Source: Pseudomonadota bacterium (GTDB taxonomy: Bacteria > Pseudomonadota > Gammaproteobacteria > Burkholderiales > Rhodocyclaceae). From it: 57,500 nt of DNA. Every line of letters starts with the position of its first letter. Position 1 is the first letter of the stretch. Of the stretch, positions 8,274-16,435 are shown in pieces. Under the pieces are notes generated by a model. That model was not told the DNA's origin. It was given only the letters and a program-made list of their open reading frames with translations, and did no database searches. Both the position numbers and the translations under genes were made by a program. The stretch is from NCBI GenBank assembly GCA_018240585.1, contig JAFEFM010000421.1, forward strand, positions 1 to 57,500, given 5' to 3'.

Positions 8274-9707
8274 ATGCCCCCCGAACGCAAACCCGCCAGC
8301 CGCCCCCGCCCCACCAAGGGCGAGTCCGCACGCAAGCTCTTCGTGCTCGACACCAACGTACTGATGCACGACCCCACCAGCCTTTATCGCTTCGAGGAAC
8401 ACGATCTCTACGTGCCGATGATGACGCTGGAGGAGCTCGACCATAACAAGAAGGGCATGAGCGAAGTGGCGCGCAACGCACGCCAGGCGAGCCGCATGCT
8501 GGACGAGATCGTCAGTGCCGCGGCCGACCGCATCGAGCAAGGCATCGATCTCGACGGGCCGTCGCGCGGCCAGGGCACCGGCAAGCTCTTCCTGCAGACC
8601 GAGGCGATCGACGTCCGCCTGCCGCAGGCGTTCCCCAGCGGCCGCGGCGACAACCAGATCCTCGCGGTGGTGATGTACCTCGCCGGCAAGCAGCCGGAGC
8701 GACCGGTGATCCTGGTGTCCAAGGACATCAACATGCGCATCAAGGCCCGCGCGCTGGGCCTCGCCGCGCAGGACTACTTCAACGACAAGGTCCTCGAGGA
8801 CACCGACCTCCTCTACACCGGGACACGCGAGCTGGCGCCCGACTTCTGGGAAGCCCACGCGCGCAACATGCAGTCGTGGAAGGAGGACGGGCGTACCTAC
8901 TACCGGCTGTCCGGCCCGCTGGCCCCCGAGCTGACGATCAACGAATTCGTCTTCCAGGACGGCGACAACCCTCTGCAGGCCTGGGTGAAGGAGAAGGACG
9001 GCCGCAGCGTGGTGCTCGAGACGCTGGTCGACTACAGCCACCACAAGAACAACGTGTGGGGCATCACCGCGCGCAACCGCGAGCAGAACTTCGCCCTCAA
9101 CCTGCTGATGAACCCCGAGATCGACTTCGTCAGCCTGCTCGGCCAGGCCGGCACCGGCAAGACGCTGCTGACGCTGGCGGCGGGCCTCACCCAGGTGCTG
9201 GAATCCAAGCGCTACGCCGAGATCATCATGACCCGGGTGACGGTGCCGGTGGGTGAGGACATCGGCTTCCTGCCCGGCACCGAGGAAGAGAAGATGGCGC
9301 CGTGGATGGGCGCGCTGGAAGACAACCTCGACGTCCTCAACGGCACCGCCGGCGAAGGCGGAGACTGGGGCCGTGCCGCCACCCGCGACCTGATCCGCAG
9401 CCGCATCAAGATCAAGAGCCTGAACTTCATGCGCGGGCGTACCTTCCTGAACAAGTACCTGATCATCGACGAAGCGCAGAACCTGACGCCCAAGCAGATG
9501 AAGACCCTGATCACGCGCGCCGGGCCGGGCACCAAGGTGGTGTGCATGGGCAACATCGCGCAGATCGACACACCCTACCTCACCGAGGGTTCGTCAGGCC
9601 TGACGTTTGCGGTCGACCGCTTCAAGGGGTGGGAGCACTCGGGCCACATCACGCTGCAGCGGGGCGAGCGTTCGCGCCTGGCCGACCACGCCGCCGAGGT
9701 GCTCTGA
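8274..9707 (+). CDS. PIN domain-PhoH family ATPase
   Basis: 477 residues with two domains. Residues 20-150 form a PIN nuclease domain (FVLDTNVLMHDP with the first catalytic Asp, later acidic residues at EELDHN). Residues about 240-470 are a PhoH-type P-loop ATPase with Walker A GQAGTGKT near residue 290 and Walker B YLIIDEAQN near 397. PIN-PhoH proteins are thought to be RNA helicase/ribonucleases; the exact substrate is unknown. The ATG at 8274 was chosen because the PIN domain begins shortly after; the frame is open upstream into bcp. Confidence 0.92.
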   Translation: MPPERKPASRPRPTKGESARKLFVLDTNVLMHDPTSLYRFEEHDLYVPMMTLEELDHNKKGMSEVARNARQASRMLDEIVSAAADRIEQGIDLDGPSRGQGTGKLFLQTEAIDVRLPQAFPSGRGDNQILAVVMYLAGKQPERPVILVSKDINMRIKARALGLAAQDYFNDKVLEDTDLLYTGTRELAPDFWEAHARNMQSWKEDGRTYYRLSGPLAPELTINEFVFQDGDNPLQAWVKEKDGRSVVLETLVDYSHHKNNVWGITARNREQNFALNLLMNPEIDFVSLLGQAGTGKTLLTLAAGLTQVLESKRYAEIIMTRVTVPVGEDIGFLPGTEEEKMAPWMGALEDNLDVLNGTAGEGGDWGRAATRDLIRSRIKIKSLNFMRGRTFLNKYLIIDEAQNLTPKQMKTLITRAGPGTKVVCMGNIAQIDTPYLTEGSSGLTFAVDRFKGWEHSGHITLQRGERSRLADHAAEVL

Positions 9708-9738
9708 GCGAGCGCCGCACCAAGGTGCGGCTCGCGCC

Positions 9739-9744
9739 TATAAT
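9739..9744 (+). promoter_or_regulatory. Probable -10 element of the cNMP/CBS/nucleotidyltransferase gene
   Basis: A perfect TATAAT lies 29 bases before the ATG at 9773. No good -35 hexamer is seen at 16-18 bases upstream, so the promoter is only partly supported. Confidence 0.5.
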
Positions 9745-9772
9745 CGCGACATTGCCTGCCGATCCCTCCCCC

Positions 9773-11674
9773 ATGAGCACCGCTGCCGCGCAACAATTGC
9801 TGGTTGGAGCCAGCACCGACTTTCTCCGCCACTTCTCGCCCTTCGACCGCATGGAGCCGGCGGCGCTGGCCTATCTGGCGCAGCATGCCGTGCTCGGCTT
9901 CCACCCCCGCGGCAGCGAGATCCTGACACCGGAGATGGGTCCGTCGCGCCACTTCTACATCATCCAGCGCGGCAAGGTGCAGGCGCGACAGACCGGCGCG
10001 GCGGTCGTCACCGAGTACGCCAGCCTGACCCTGGGGCCGGGCGAGTGCTTCCCGATCGGCGCCATCTCGGCGCAACGGCCTTCGACCAACGCCTACGTGG
10101 CGGTGGAGGACTCGTTCTGCTTCCAGATCACGGCCGACGAATTCCTGCACCTGATGCAGCTCAGCCCGGTGTTCCACCTGTTCTGCACCCAGTACATCGC
10201 CAGCCTGCTCAACCAGTCGCGCCAGCAGTTGCAGACGACCTTCTCGCAACGGGCCGCCGAGCAGCAGACGATGACGACGCAGCTCGGCCAGTTGATCAAG
10301 CACGAGCCGGTCTGCGTCACCCCGGACACGCGTACCCGCGCCGCGCTGGAAAAGATGAACGAGTTTCGCATCGGCTGCATGGTGGTCACCGACACCGAGA
10401 AGCGCCCGCTCGGCATCCTGACGCAGAGCGACGTGCTGCCGCGCATCGTGCTGGCAGGCTTCGATCTCGAGCGGCCGATCGACGAGATCATGACGGCCAA
10501 CCCGCACCAGTTGCCGGCCGCCGCATCGGCCTACGACGCCGCGCTCGAGATGGCCACGCACGGCGTGCGGCACCTGCTGGTGGTCGACCCGAACGGCCGC
10601 CTCAAGGGCGTGATCTCGGAGCGTGACCTGTTTTCGCTGCAACGCATCAGCCTGCGCCAGATCCGCGCCGGCATCGAGAATGCGACCGATGTCGGGGCCC
10701 TGCAGCACGCAAGCCGCGACATCCGCCAGCTCGCGCTGAACCTGATCGCACAGGGCATCGGCGCCGAGCAATTGACGCAGTTCATCTCGGCCCTGAACGA
10801 TGCCCTGACCCGCCGCATCATCGAGCTCGCCCAGGATCACCACGACCTCGTCGGCATCGACTTCGGCTGGTTTGCGTTCGGTTCCGAGGGAAGGCACGAG
10901 CAGACCCTGTCCACCGACCAGGACAACGGGATCGTCTGGCGCTGCCCCGAGTTGCAGGACGGCGAGGCCGTGCGCAAGCGGCTGATCGCCTTCGCCCGCG
11001 AGGTGAACCAGAACCTCGCGGCCTGCGGCTTTCCGCTGTGCAAGGGCAACATCATGGCGAGCAATCCCGACCTCTGCCTGACCCTGGACGAATGGAAGGA
11101 GCGCTTCGGCGACTGGATCCGCGAGCCGGACCCACAGGCGCTGCTCAACGCCTCGATCTTCTTCGATTTCCGCGTGGTCTACGGCAACGAACGCCTGGGT
11201 GACCAACTGCGGACGTGGCTCAACAAGCTTTCGCGCACCAGCAGCAACTTCCTGCGCATGATGGCCGCCAATGCGCTGCAGGTCGCGCCACCGCTGGGTC
11301 GCATCCGCGACTTCGTCCTCGAAGACGACGGCACGATCGATCTCAAGAAGTGCGGCGCGCGCATCTTCGTCGATGCGGCACGCATCGTCGCGTTGCGCAC
11401 CGGCATCGATTCGAGCAGCACCGTGCAGCGGCTGCGCCAGGCCAGCGGCAAGATGGGCGTCTCGGCGGAGGAAATTTCCGCGATCATCGACGGCTTCCAT
11501 TTCATTCAGCTTCTGCGACTGCGCTCGCAGCACCTCGAGACCGAGCACGATGCCGACGGCGACAACCGTATCGACCCGGACGCGCTGAACGAGCTGGACC
11601 GGCGCATCCTCAAGGAAGCTTTCCGCCAGGCGCGCAAGCTGCAATTGCGCCTCAAGCTCGACTATCAGCTCTGA
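9773..11674 (+). CDS. Cyclic-nucleotide-binding/CBS/DUF294 nucleotidyltransferase protein
   Basis: 633 residues in four parts: a cNMP-binding-like domain at about 20-135, a pair of CBS domains at about 185-315 (ending LKGVISERDLFSL), a DUF294 nucleotidyltransferase-like domain with FAFGSEGRHEQ near residue 370 and TDQDNG just after, and a helical DUF294 C-terminal domain from about 490. These proteins are signal-responsive nucleotidyltransferases of the GlnD-like superfamily; in many bacteria they lie beside an exonuclease-like gene and an acetate permease and may modify a protein partner. Here the exonuclease-like gene follows after 4 bases but no permease is present. The target is unknown. 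Confidence 0.88.
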   Translation: MSTAAAQQLLVGASTDFLRHFSPFDRMEPAALAYLAQHAVLGFHPRGSEILTPEMGPSRHFYIIQRGKVQARQTGAAVVTEYASLTLGPGECFPIGAISAQRPSTNAYVAVEDSFCFQITADEFLHLMQLSPVFHLFCTQYIASLLNQSRQQLQTTFSQRAAEQQTMTTQLGQLIKHEPVCVTPDTRTRAALEKMNEFRIGCMVVTDTEKRPLGILTQSDVLPRIVLAGFDLERPIDEIMTANPHQLPAAASAYDAALEMATHGVRHLLVVDPNGRLKGVISERDLFSLQRISLRQIRAGIENATDVGALQHASRDIRQLALNLIAQGIGAEQLTQFISALNDALTRRIIELAQDHHDLVGIDFGWFAFGSEGRHEQTLSTDQDNGIVWRCPELQDGEAVRKRLIAFAREVNQNLAACGFPLCKGNIMASNPDLCLTLDEWKERFGDWIREPDPQALLNASIFFDFRVVYGNERLGDQLRTWLNKLSRTSSNFLRMMAANALQVAPPLGRIRDFVLEDDGTIDLKKCGARIFVDAARIVALRTGIDSSSTVQRLRQASGKMGVSAEEISAIIDGFHFIQLLRLRSQHLETEHDADGDNRIDPDALNELDRRILKEAFRQARKLQLRLKLDYQL

Positions 11675-11678
11675 CCCC

Positions 11679-12323
11679 ATGAACTGGATCTCGCGATTCA
11701 TCGGCGGGCGGGCAGAAGGCGACGCGCTCGAACCCGGCATTGCCGAAACGCTCGCGCACTGGCAGGCCCTGCCCGATGCGGATCTGTCGCGCGCCCACTT
11801 CGAGGCGCGCTATGTCGTCGTGAACACCGAGGCCACCGGCCTGGATCTGGACCGCGACCGCCTGCTCGCGGTGGGCGCGATCGCCATCGACGGCGGGTTG
11901 GTCGCACCGTCCGACAGCTACTATGCGCCGCTGGACGGCGCCACTTCGTCGGCCCTGTCCGGCCTGCTGGCGTTCGCACGCAAGGACCCGCTGATCGTGT
12001 TCAATGCGGCGTTCAACCTCGGCATGCTGGAGCCGCTGATCGACGAGCGGCTGGGCATCGGCCTGGACGCGAAGGTCATCGATCTGTATTTCCTCATGCC
12101 GGCACTGTTCCCGGAACGCCACGGCAACCCGGTTCGGCTGGCCGAATGGATGGAATCCTTCGGCATCGAGACCTTCCAGCGTCACCATGCGCTGGGCGAT
12201 GGCTGGGTGATCGCCCAACTGTTCCTCGCCGCGCAGGCGCGCGCACTGGCTCAGGCGGCCACTTCACCGCGCGCGCTGATGGAACTCGAGCGCGCCTACC
12301 GCCAGTACCGGCGCAAGGCCTGA
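11679..12323 (+). CDS. DEDDh exonuclease-fold protein (PolC/DnaQ-like), likely inactive
   Basis: 214 residues with the DnaQ-type fold. The three exonuclease motifs are recognisable but altered: ExoI reads VVVNTEATGL (normally an Asp before Thr-Glu; here Asn49), ExoII reads VFNAAFNLGML (normally an Asp; here Asn113), while ExoIII HHALGDGW keeps His169 and Asp174. Thus two of four metal-binding acids are Asn. It starts four bases after the nucleotidyltransferase gene, so the two are cotranscribed. The pairing is known in other bacteria, often with an acetate transporter. I infer a binding or regulatory role rather than DNA degradation. Confidence 0.85.
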   Translation: MNWISRFIGGRAEGDALEPGIAETLAHWQALPDADLSRAHFEARYVVVNTEATGLDLDRDRLLAVGAIAIDGGLVAPSDSYYAPLDGATSSALSGLLAFARKDPLIVFNAAFNLGMLEPLIDERLGIGLDAKVIDLYFLMPALFPERHGNPVRLAEWMESFGIETFQRHHALGDGWVIAQLFLAAQARALAQAATSPRALMELERAYRQYRRKA

Positions 12324-12418
12324 GCCCTCCCGCAAGCGGGCGGATCAAGCCGGAGCGAGGCTTGCCGCGCCACCCCACCGCCGTCCGACGACAGTCACCA
12401 GGTCGTGAAACTGGAAGG

Positions 12419-12447
12419 TTTACAAGCCTGGCCGACCTGCGTATATT
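12419..12447 (+). promoter_or_regulatory. Sigma70-type promoter of the NlpC/P60 gene
   Basis: TTTACA (12419-12424), a 17-base spacer and TATATT (12442-12447) make a near-consensus promoter. The expected start of transcription falls at about 12454-12455, which is the ATG of the gene, and there is no ribosome site in between. Confidence 0.7.
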
Positions 12448-12454
12448 CCGCCGA

Positions 12455-12991
12455 ATGCATTTTCGGCCCATTCTTCTAACCCTGCTGCTGAGCCTGTCCG
12501 CCACCAACGCGGTCATCGCTGCCGACCAGACCCCCGAGTCGAATAGGGAAGCACGTGCGTTCGAGCGCTACACGCAGGCTGCCGGAGAACTGGTGAACCA
12601 GGCAATGGGCTACCTGGGCATCCGCTACCGCTTCGGCGGTACCTCGCCCGAAACCGGCCTCGACTGCAGCGGCCTGGTCCTGAACGTGTTCCGCAATGCG
12701 ATCGGCCTCGATCTGCCGCGCACGGCGACGGAAATGTCGAGGATGGGCGAAAACATCAGCCGCCAGGAGCTCAAGCCCGGCGATCTGGTGTTCTTCAACA
12801 CCATGCGCCGCGCCTTCTCCCACGTTGGCATCTACCTCGGCGACGGCCAGTTTGTGCATGCTCCGTCCAGCGGCGGCAAGGTGCGCATCGAGAGCCTGGG
12901 CAACAGTTATTGGGCAACCCGCTTCAATGGTGCGCGCCGCATTGTCGACGACAACGATGCGACCCCGGCCGGCATGATGCTGGCGCGTTGA
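12455..12991 (+). CDS. Secreted NlpC/P60 family cysteine peptidase
   Basis: 178 residues. A signal peptide (MHFRPILLTLLLSLSATNA, cleavage near AADQ) is followed by an NlpC/P60 domain: YRFGGTSPETGLDCSGLV holds the catalytic Cys, and FSHVGIYLGDGQFVHAPSSG holds the catalytic His and the third polar residue. Such enzymes cleave peptidoglycan stem peptides, usually the D-Glu to diaminopimelate bond, in the periplasm. The start is fixed by the signal peptide. A good promoter ends right at the ATG, suggesting a leaderless transcript. Confidence 0.9.
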   Translation: MHFRPILLTLLLSLSATNAVIAADQTPESNREARAFERYTQAAGELVNQAMGYLGIRYRFGGTSPETGLDCSGLVLNVFRNAIGLDLPRTATEMSRMGENISRQELKPGDLVFFNTMRRAFSHVGIYLGDGQFVHAPSSGGKVRIESLGNSYWATRFNGARRIVDDNDATPAGMMLAR

Positions 12992-13073
12992 TCGGCGTCC
13001 TTTCGCTTCCCCTGCTTGCGGCGCCCGCCGCCACCGAGCTCCGCCCCGGCGCGCTGCCCGGCACCGCCGACCT

Positions 13074-13406
13074 TCAAACCCGTCTCGCTTCGCACGCGTT
13101 CCCGCAGTACCGACAACACTCGGGCAGGCAGCGGCCCAGCGCCTGCTGCAGCGCACACACCGAGCGCCGGCAGCACACCACGGTGACCTTCTCCCGCGTT
13201 GCCGCGTCGCGAAAGCGCTGCATCACGTTATGCCCGATGAAATCGGTGAACAGAATGACGATCTGGATTCCGGACGGCAAGGACGCGCCGCGTCGCTGGT
13301 GACTGCTGTCGCGTCCGCTGACGTGGGCAGCGACGCGAATGCCGAAAGTCCCGAGTACGTCGGGGATGTTGCCCAGGCGATCGGCGCCGACGATGAGCGC
13401 ATTCAT
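13074..13406 (-). CDS. DUF2325 domain protein
   Basis: 110 residues. MNALIVGADRLGNIPDVLG, then HVSGRDSSHQRRGAS and VILFTDFIGHNVMQRFRDAA, match the DUF2325 family: small Rossmann-like proteins of unknown function, often beside metal or heme genes. The end is rich in cysteines (VVCCRRSVC, CLPECCRYCGNAC), more than usual, which could bind metal. It is divergent from fbpA and shares its AT-rich, Fur-like control region, so a link to iron is likely by context only. Confidence 0.78.
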   Translation of the reverse strand: MNALIVGADRLGNIPDVLGTFGIRVAAHVSGRDSSHQRRGASLPSGIQIVILFTDFIGHNVMQRFRDAATREKVTVVCCRRSVCALQQALGRCLPECCRYCGNACEARRV

Positions 13407-13423
13407 GTACTTTCCCGGTTATT

Positions 13424-13471
13424 GAGAATAATTCGCGTTATTATTTTATCTAGATACGAATCATTTGCAAC
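13424..13471. promoter_or_regulatory. AT-rich control region with two Fur-box-like sequences
   Basis: Within a very AT-rich island in otherwise GC-rich DNA, bases 13424-13442 match the 19-bp Fur consensus at about 12 positions, and 13453-13471 hold an AATCATT core (about 10 of 19). The region lies between the divergent DUF2325 and fbpA genes. Iron repression by Fur is inferred, not shown. Confidence 0.45.
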
Positions 13472-13526
13472 TGCGAATCCGTCTCGTTAATATCGCACCA
13501 CTTCTCCACGTTCCCGAGGCTGACGC

Positions 13527-14552
13527 ATGATGTTCAAGAAGTTGATCCTCCCGACGATGCTTGCCGCGTTTGCCGCCGGCGCGCCCCACGCCCACGCTGC
13601 CGATACCGAACTGAACCTTTACTCGGCCCGCCACTATCAGACCGACGAAGCGCTGTACTCGGACTTCACCAAGCAGACCGGCATCAAGATCAACCGCATC
13701 GAGGCCAAGGAGGACGAACTCCTCGAACGCATCCGCAACGAAGGCGCCAACAGTCCGGCGGATGTATTCATCACCGTCGATGCGTCGCGCCTGTCGAAGG
13801 CGGATGAGCTCGGGATCTTCGCCCCGGTGAAATCCAGAGTGCTGGAAGAACGCATCCCGGCCCACCTGCGCACGAATGACTGGTTTTCCTACTCCACCCG
13901 CGCACGCCTGATCGTCTACAACGCTGAACTCGTCAGGGCCGAGCAGGTGCAGACGTACGAGCAATTGGCCGATCCGGCGCTGAAGGGCAAGGTCTGCGTG
14001 CGTTCGGGCAGCCACCCGTACAACCTGTCGCTCGGCGCCGCGCTGATCCAGCATGACGGCGCGGCCAGAACCGAGGAGTGGGCCCGCGGCCTCGTCTCCA
14101 ACTTCGCGCGCGCACCGAAGGGTGGCGACACCGATCAGATCAAGGCTGTTGCCGCAGGCGAATGCGCCGTGGCGCTCGTCAACAGCTACTATCTCGCCCG
14201 GCTGCTGAACTCGGACAAGCGCGAGGACCAGGCCATCGGCGCCCGCATCAAGGCGGTGTGGCCCAACCAGCAGAGCTGGGGGACTCACATCAACATTTCC
14301 GGCGCCGGGATGCTCAAGAATGCCCCGCACAAGGAAGCCGCAGTGAAGTTCCTCGAATACCTTGCGTCGGACAAGGCCCAGGCCTATTTCGCTGACGGCA
14401 ACAACGAATGGCCGGTGGTGTCGGGCGTCAAGGTCGACAACCCGGCCCTCACCCGCCTCGGCCCCTTCAAGGCCGACACTCTGCCGATCGGCGACCTCGC
14501 CAAAACGGTGGCTGAAGCGCAGCGCATTTTCGACCGCGCCGGATTCCGTTGA
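13527..14552 (+). CDS. fbpA: Ferric iron ABC transporter, periplasmic binding protein
   Basis: 341 residues with a signal peptide (MMFKKLILPTMLAAFAAGA, cleavage near AHAAD). The mature start ELNLYSARHYQTDEALYSDF is typical of the FbpA/FutA/IdiA group; SGSHPYNLSLGAALI and the paired tyrosines in NSYYLARLL (normally ferric-ion ligands) are present. It captures Fe3+ in the periplasm and delivers it to FbpB-FbpC. The upstream DNA is AT-rich with Fur-like sequences. fbpB lies head-on to it on the other strand, which is not the usual fbpABC operon order. Confidence 0.92.
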   Translation: MMFKKLILPTMLAAFAAGAPHAHAADTELNLYSARHYQTDEALYSDFTKQTGIKINRIEAKEDELLERIRNEGANSPADVFITVDASRLSKADELGIFAPVKSRVLEERIPAHLRTNDWFSYSTRARLIVYNAELVRAEQVQTYEQLADPALKGKVCVRSGSHPYNLSLGAALIQHDGAARTEEWARGLVSNFARAPKGGDTDQIKAVAAGECAVALVNSYYLARLLNSDKREDQAIGARIKAVWPNQQSWGTHINISGAGMLKNAPHKEAAVKFLEYLASDKAQAYFADGNNEWPVVSGVKVDNPALTRLGPFKADTLPIGDLAKTVAEAQRIFDRAGFR

Positions 14553-14616
14553 TTCCGGCCATGTGACCAGGGTCGGCCGTCCCGCTGCCCTGCTCGCAAG
14601 CCACCCTGCATCGGCC

Positions 14617-16287
14617 TCAGCGCCGGCGACTGTGAGCGATCTGGCGCGAGATCGCGAACATCGGTAGCAGGCCGACCACGACGATGGTGAGCGCGGCAGT
14701 CGAAGCCTCGGCGAGGCGCTCATCCGCCGCAAGCGTATGCGCCTGCGTCGCCAGGGTGTCGAAGTTGAACGGGCGGATGACCAGGGTGGCCGGCAACTCC
14801 TTCATCACATCCACGAACACGAGCAGCGCCGCAGTGAGCAAGGTGCCGCGCAGCAACGGCACATGCACCCGCCGCAGCGTCTCCCATCGTCCCAGCCCGA
14901 GGCTGCGCGAGGCATCGTCCATGCTGAGCGTGATCTTGGCCAGGCTGCCTTCCACCGCCTGCAGCGCCACCGTCAGGAAGCGTGCCAGGTAGGCATACAC
15001 CAGTGCGGCGATGCCACCGGTGACGAGCAGCCCGGGATTGACCCCGAACGCCACCTGCCACCACTGCGCCAGTTGCGCGTCGATCCGGGTCAGCGGGATC
15101 AGCACGCCGACCGCGATCACCGAACCGGGCACCGCGTAGCCCAGCGCCACGACGCGGTTGAGCAGCTGGGGCAGGCGCGAGCGTGCCAGCCGCGCAGCAT
15201 AGGCCAGCACCAGCGCGAGCGTCACCGCCAGTGCCGCGGCCAGCGCCGCCAGCAGGAAGCTATTGCGCGCCAGATGCAGGAAGCGCTCGCCGAACTGCGC
15301 GTCGCCCTCGGTCACCGCCATCTTCAACAACAGGCCGGCCGGCAGCAGGAAACCCAGCAGCAGTGGCATCGCGCAGGCGAAGGCGGCCAGCAGCCCCCAG
15401 CCGAGTGAAAGCCGCAGACGCCGCGGCGCAGCCTGGTGACGCGACGTGTTATGGAAGCGCGCGCGCCCGCGCGTGGCACGCTCCAGCGCCAGCACAACCA
15501 CCACGCAGCCCAGCAGCAGGGCCGACAGCTGCGCGGCCGCGATGCGGTCACCGAGGGAAAACCACGCACGGTAGATGCCTGTGGTGAACGTCTGCACGCC
15601 GAAGTACGACACGGTGCCGAAGTCGGCCAGTGTTTCCATCAGGGCGAGTGCGACGCCGGCCACCACGGCCGGGCGCGCGAGAGGCAGCGACACGCGAAAG
15701 AAGCAACGCCAGGGCCCCAGCCCGAGCGAACGCCCCGCTTCCAGCATGCCGCCCGCGCGCTCGAGGAAGGCTGCACGTGCAAGCATGTAGCAGTAGGGAT
15801 AGAGGACGAACATGAACATCGCCACCGCGCCGCCGACGGTGCGGACATCCGGAAACCAGTACTGGCCGGCGCGCCAGCCGAAGGTCTCGCGCAGGGCTGT
15901 CTGCACCGGGCCGACGAACTGCAGGAAGTCCGTATAGACATAGGCCATCACGTACGCGGGCACCGCCATCGGCAGCACCAGCGCCCATTCGAAGAAGCGA
16001 CGCCCGGGAAAATCGAGCATCGTCGTCAGCCATGCGCAGGTCACCCCGATCGAGCCCACACCCAGGCCGACGCCGATGCACAGCACGATGGTGTTGAGCA
16101 CGAACTCACCGAGGACGGTGTCGACGAGGTGCCCCCAGGTCGCGCCGGTGCCGCCGACGAAAATGTTGGAGGCGACAGACAGCACCGGCGCCGCGATCAG
16201 CAAGGCAATGATCGTCGCCGTCGCAGTGAGCGCGACGCCACCCTGGCCGAGGCGCCCAAGCAGTCCCGGCCCACCCATGGATTTCAT
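14617..16287 (-). CDS. fbpB: Ferric iron ABC transporter, permease
   Basis: 556 residues, a fused two-domain permease with about 12 membrane helices. Each half has a BPD-type EAA loop: LEAGRSLGLGPWRCFFRVSL in the first and MDDASRSLGLGRWETLRRVH in the second. It carries Fe3+ across the inner membrane with FbpC. I chose the ATG at 16285-16287; the frame extends further upstream but into the intergenic promoter region. It is transcribed away from fbpC and toward fbpA. Confidence 0.92.
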   Translation of the reverse strand: MKSMGGPGLLGRLGQGGVALTATATIIALLIAAPVLSVASNIFVGGTGATWGHLVDTVLGEFVLNTIVLCIGVGLGVGSIGVTCAWLTTMLDFPGRRFFEWALVLPMAVPAYVMAYVYTDFLQFVGPVQTALRETFGWRAGQYWFPDVRTVGGAVAMFMFVLYPYCYMLARAAFLERAGGMLEAGRSLGLGPWRCFFRVSLPLARPAVVAGVALALMETLADFGTVSYFGVQTFTTGIYRAWFSLGDRIAAAQLSALLLGCVVVVLALERATRGRARFHNTSRHQAAPRRLRLSLGWGLLAAFACAMPLLLGFLLPAGLLLKMAVTEGDAQFGERFLHLARNSFLLAALAAALAVTLALVLAYAARLARSRLPQLLNRVVALGYAVPGSVIAVGVLIPLTRIDAQLAQWWQVAFGVNPGLLVTGGIAALVYAYLARFLTVALQAVEGSLAKITLSMDDASRSLGLGRWETLRRVHVPLLRGTLLTAALLVFVDVMKELPATLVIRPFNFDTLATQAHTLAADERLAEASTAALTIVVVGLLPMFAISRQIAHSRRR

Positions 16288-16344
16288 CCTGATTCCGTTG
16301 TCGTTGGTTCTTGCGCGGCGCCACTGCGCCGTCTTTGTGAGGCA

Positions 16345-16354
16345 AATTATAATT
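16345..16354. promoter_or_regulatory. Palindromic -10 sequence in the fbpB-fbpC divergent promoter
   Basis: A 10-bp self-complementary AT block (16345-16354) contains TATAAT on both strands, 58 bases before fbpB and 83 before the fbpC ATG. Proper -35 hexamers are not clear on either side. It probably serves the divergent pair. Confidence 0.4.
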
Positions 16355-16435
16355 GATCGCATTTGGCGTGCCCCGATGCAATAATCGTGAAACTTTACGT
16401 CCGGCGCCACGCCCGCACGTCGCTCGTTGCAAACC

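Noticed and set aside
9575-11740. 721-codon open frame on the minus strand
   Set aside because: Antisense to the clear cNMP/CBS/nucleotidyltransferase gene; no recognisable motif.
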